Positions 62,329 to 64,000 of a DNA stretch of 64,000 bases are shown piece after piece. How positions within the stretch are numbered: the stretch's first letter is position 1; each line of letters starts with the position of its first letter. The notes beneath the pieces are model-generated. The model was not told the DNA's origin, searched no databases, and worked only from the letters and a program-made list of their open reading frames with translations. A program made the translations under genes and the position numbers. Source of the DNA: Paratinospora sagittata (lineage: Eukaryota > Streptophyta > Magnoliopsida > Ranunculales > Menispermaceae); assembly GCA_035771175.1 (NCBI GenBank), contig CM069608.1, positions 8,211,019 to 8,275,018 of the forward strand, in the 5' to 3' direction.

Positions 62329-62490
62329 GATTGTTGGGCCTTGGTGCAATAGTTGAGGTAGCTCCATTGTGACCTAGAGGTCATGGGTTCGAATCCAAAA
62401 ACTTCTCTATGTGGAGGTAAGGCTGCATATATTGTTTGTTCCTCAGAACCCACAATGGTGAGAGCCTCGTGCCACTGGGTACACATTTTT
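62329..62490 (+). mobile_element. tRNA-derived SINE (Au-like) in PSD1 intron 9
   Basis: Starts TGGGCCTTGGTGCAATAGTTG (A-box region), then B box GGTTCGAATCC at 62386-62396, then GGAGGTAAGGCTGCATA, GAGCCTCGTGCCACTGGGTAC and a terminal T-run. This layout is that of the widespread plant Au SINE group. Target duplication not found. Confidence 0.85.
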
Positions 62491-63332
62491 TTTTAAATAA
62501 ACATGCGATTGCTATGCCATTTTTATGTTAATTTTTACCTTTCTATTTTCTCACTTAGACTCGTCACTCATGTACAAATGTCAGGTGTGGTTGCCTCTCG
62601 AGGCTAGGCTTGTACACTGCTCAAATTATAATTTATGAATCATGAAGTCTCAATTTACATTATGCAAAAATTTAGACATGTTTTCAGACATGTTAGATAA
62701 CACCAATGGATCCCACCATCCAACTAGATGCTCAACAAGAGGGAATGTTTGATGATTCAAGTTCTTATAGGGATGGTTCAAAAGATCGAATTAATTAGCC
62801 GAATTTTGGCGAATTAATTCAATTTTTTGAACCACCAAAGTGCTTAGTGGATGTAATAGAAAAAATACAAAAATTTGCCGAAAAAATTCTATAAAATTTG
62901 ATAAACTTCGACAAAAGTTTAATTTCTTCGATTATAAAATGCAAATATTCGACACAAAATTTGATAAAATTCGACAGAGAAGAAAGCATGTGTTATTTCA
63001 TCAATAAAAAATAAAAAAAATTACCAATAATTATGCATTATTTTTTATTTCATCAACCAACATAGTAATAAACAAAAGAAAAATAATAATCGAACAAGCT
63101 AAGTAATCATGTAATTTAATGGGATATAGCTTATGGAAAAAATAATAAAAGAAGCAAGAAAAAAAAATGAGATAAAAATTAAAAATACATTGAAAGAGTT
63201 TCCAAAGTCATTTTCTTTTAGTTAAAATTTTATAAAACAAGATGAAAAAATAATATATTTGAATAATAAACTAATAAATTAGGCAATGTGGAATGTCAAA
63301 CTAGCGAAGTATATGGTTAAGAAGCAAACCAC
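62491..63332. other. PSD1 intron 9, AT-rich, nothing recognised
   Basis: Repeated AAAATTCGAC/AATTTGATAAA words at 62780-62990 suggest a decayed local repeat. No exon homologous to the expected next PSD1 segment was seen. Confidence 0.5.
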
Positions 63333-63650
63333 TGTGGGGTCCACCTCTTTTTGGGCAAACAAATAGTTGGTGGCCGCCCTCCCACGAGGGCGGCCAACAA
63401 CTCCGCCAACAATTCGGCTGGCCAGCCGAATTGTTTGAAGAATGAACAATATAAAATATATTTTTCAAGATCAAAGTGAAGCTCTATTTATAGGAGTATC
63501 CAGGGGCATTTTTGTAATTATAAAATATATTTTTGTATTGTTCATTCTTCAAACAATTCGGCTGGCCAGCCGAATTGTTGGCGGAGTTGTTGGCCGCCCT
63601 CGTGGGCGGCCACCAACCATTTGTTTGCCCAAAAAGAGGTGGACCTCACA
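63333..63650 (-). mobile_element. Palindromic 3' LTR of an antisense copia element
   Basis: Minus strand runs TGTGAGGTCCACCTC... to ...GGTGGACCCCACA, 318 bp, preceded by a purine tract (GAGGTGGAGGTGGAGA, 63653-63669). Its two halves are inverted repeats of ~130 bp (63333-63460 against 63518-63650), with a ~60-bp loop holding a TATAAATAG box (minus, about 63484-63493). Each arm also contains the perfect palindrome AATTCGGCTGGCCAGCCGAATT. The LTR reading rests on TG..CA ends, the polypurine tract and the neighbouring pol frame. Confidence 0.8.
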
Positions 63651-63755
63651 AATCTCCACCTCCACCTCATGTGGAACAAGGCTCCTCCACACCTGCAATC
63701 TCTCTACAGATAGCAAGCTTCCTTCAAAAAACTGTTGCTGCCTCCATTAGTGCCC

Positions 63756-64000
63756 TTAGGCACTCCGAGCTCGTGAGATGTTGACCAAGTCCAAACAATG
63801 TTGGAACTTGATCCCTGTAACCACCTTTGTAAGCATATCTGCGGGGTTATCTGCAATCCTAATCTTTTGCAGAAGAATACTCCCTTCTTCTACTATTTCT
63901 CGAACAAAATGAAAACGAACATCAATATGCTTCGTTCGACTGTGATGAACTTGGTTCTTGCCAAACAAATGACACTCTGGCTGTCGCAGAAAACTTCAAT
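63756..64000 (-). pseudogene. Copia polyprotein C-terminus (RNase H end), antisense in PSD1 intron 9; partial
   Basis: Minus-strand frame ends KTKHIDVRFHFVRE-type motif (here HSRTKHIDVRFHFVREIVEE), then IADNPADMLTK and a C-terminal tail, the standard end of copia RNase H. The frame is open from the window edge region to 63756; 63969-64000 appears to continue upstream (an ESVIC-like F-C-D-SQSV context) possibly in another frame. Whether the full element is intact cannot be told from here. Transcribed opposite to PSD1. Confidence 0.85.

Overview
This is nuclear DNA of a flowering plant, almost certainly a eudicot. It is AT-rich, its genes carry GT-AG introns, it has many plant-type retroelements, and its proteins are closest to plant families. 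I cannot name the species from sequence alone.

Four host protein genes can be read, all on the + strand, each with exons that join in frame: (1) 60S ribosomal protein L15 at 12215-14167 (4 exons, 204 aa); (2) a leucine-rich-repeat receptor kinase of the PXY/TDR type at 27917-32244 (2 exons, 1055 aa), the family that perceives TDIF/CLE41/44 peptide in vascular cambium; (3) a PLAC8 protein of the cell number regulator 6 type at 34419-39643 (4 exons, 235 aa); (4) a mitochondrial-type phosphatidylserine decarboxylase (PSD1) that starts at 41290 and runs off the right edge (9 exons visible, last one 62186-62253; the catalytic C-terminus lies outside the window). They share no pathway; this is a normal plant gene string.

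Most of the rest is mobile-element debris. 1-10480 is a nested block: a minus-strand Ty3/gypsy 3' end (LTR plus integrase C-terminus), a truncated minus-strand LTR of a second gypsy family, a broken Mutator-like element (SWIM plus OTU part of the transposase on +, a plant mobile domain gene on -, convergent), a 436-bp fold-back insertion inside the latter, and a complete plus-strand LTR of the second gypsy family with PBS and start of gag. 15490-17450 is a degenerate minus-strand copia relic. 25819-26117 is a 5'-truncated LINE with a 17-bp target-site duplication. MITEs, SINEs and AT microsatellites fill the long intergenic stretches.

PSD1 has been inflated by insertions: a LINE relic and a young full-length Ty1/copia element (54308-60074, 257-bp LTRs differing at 3 sites, 5-bp target duplication CTATT) sit in one 11.1-kb intron, and a second, antisense copia element whose LTR is itself a long palindrome begins in the next intron. 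Despite this, all nine visible exons keep frame and splice sites.

I found no clearly new biological system. The best candidates for a second look are the convergent Mutator/plant-mobile-domain element with its fold-back insertion, the palindromic-LTR copia, and the intron-resident young copia.
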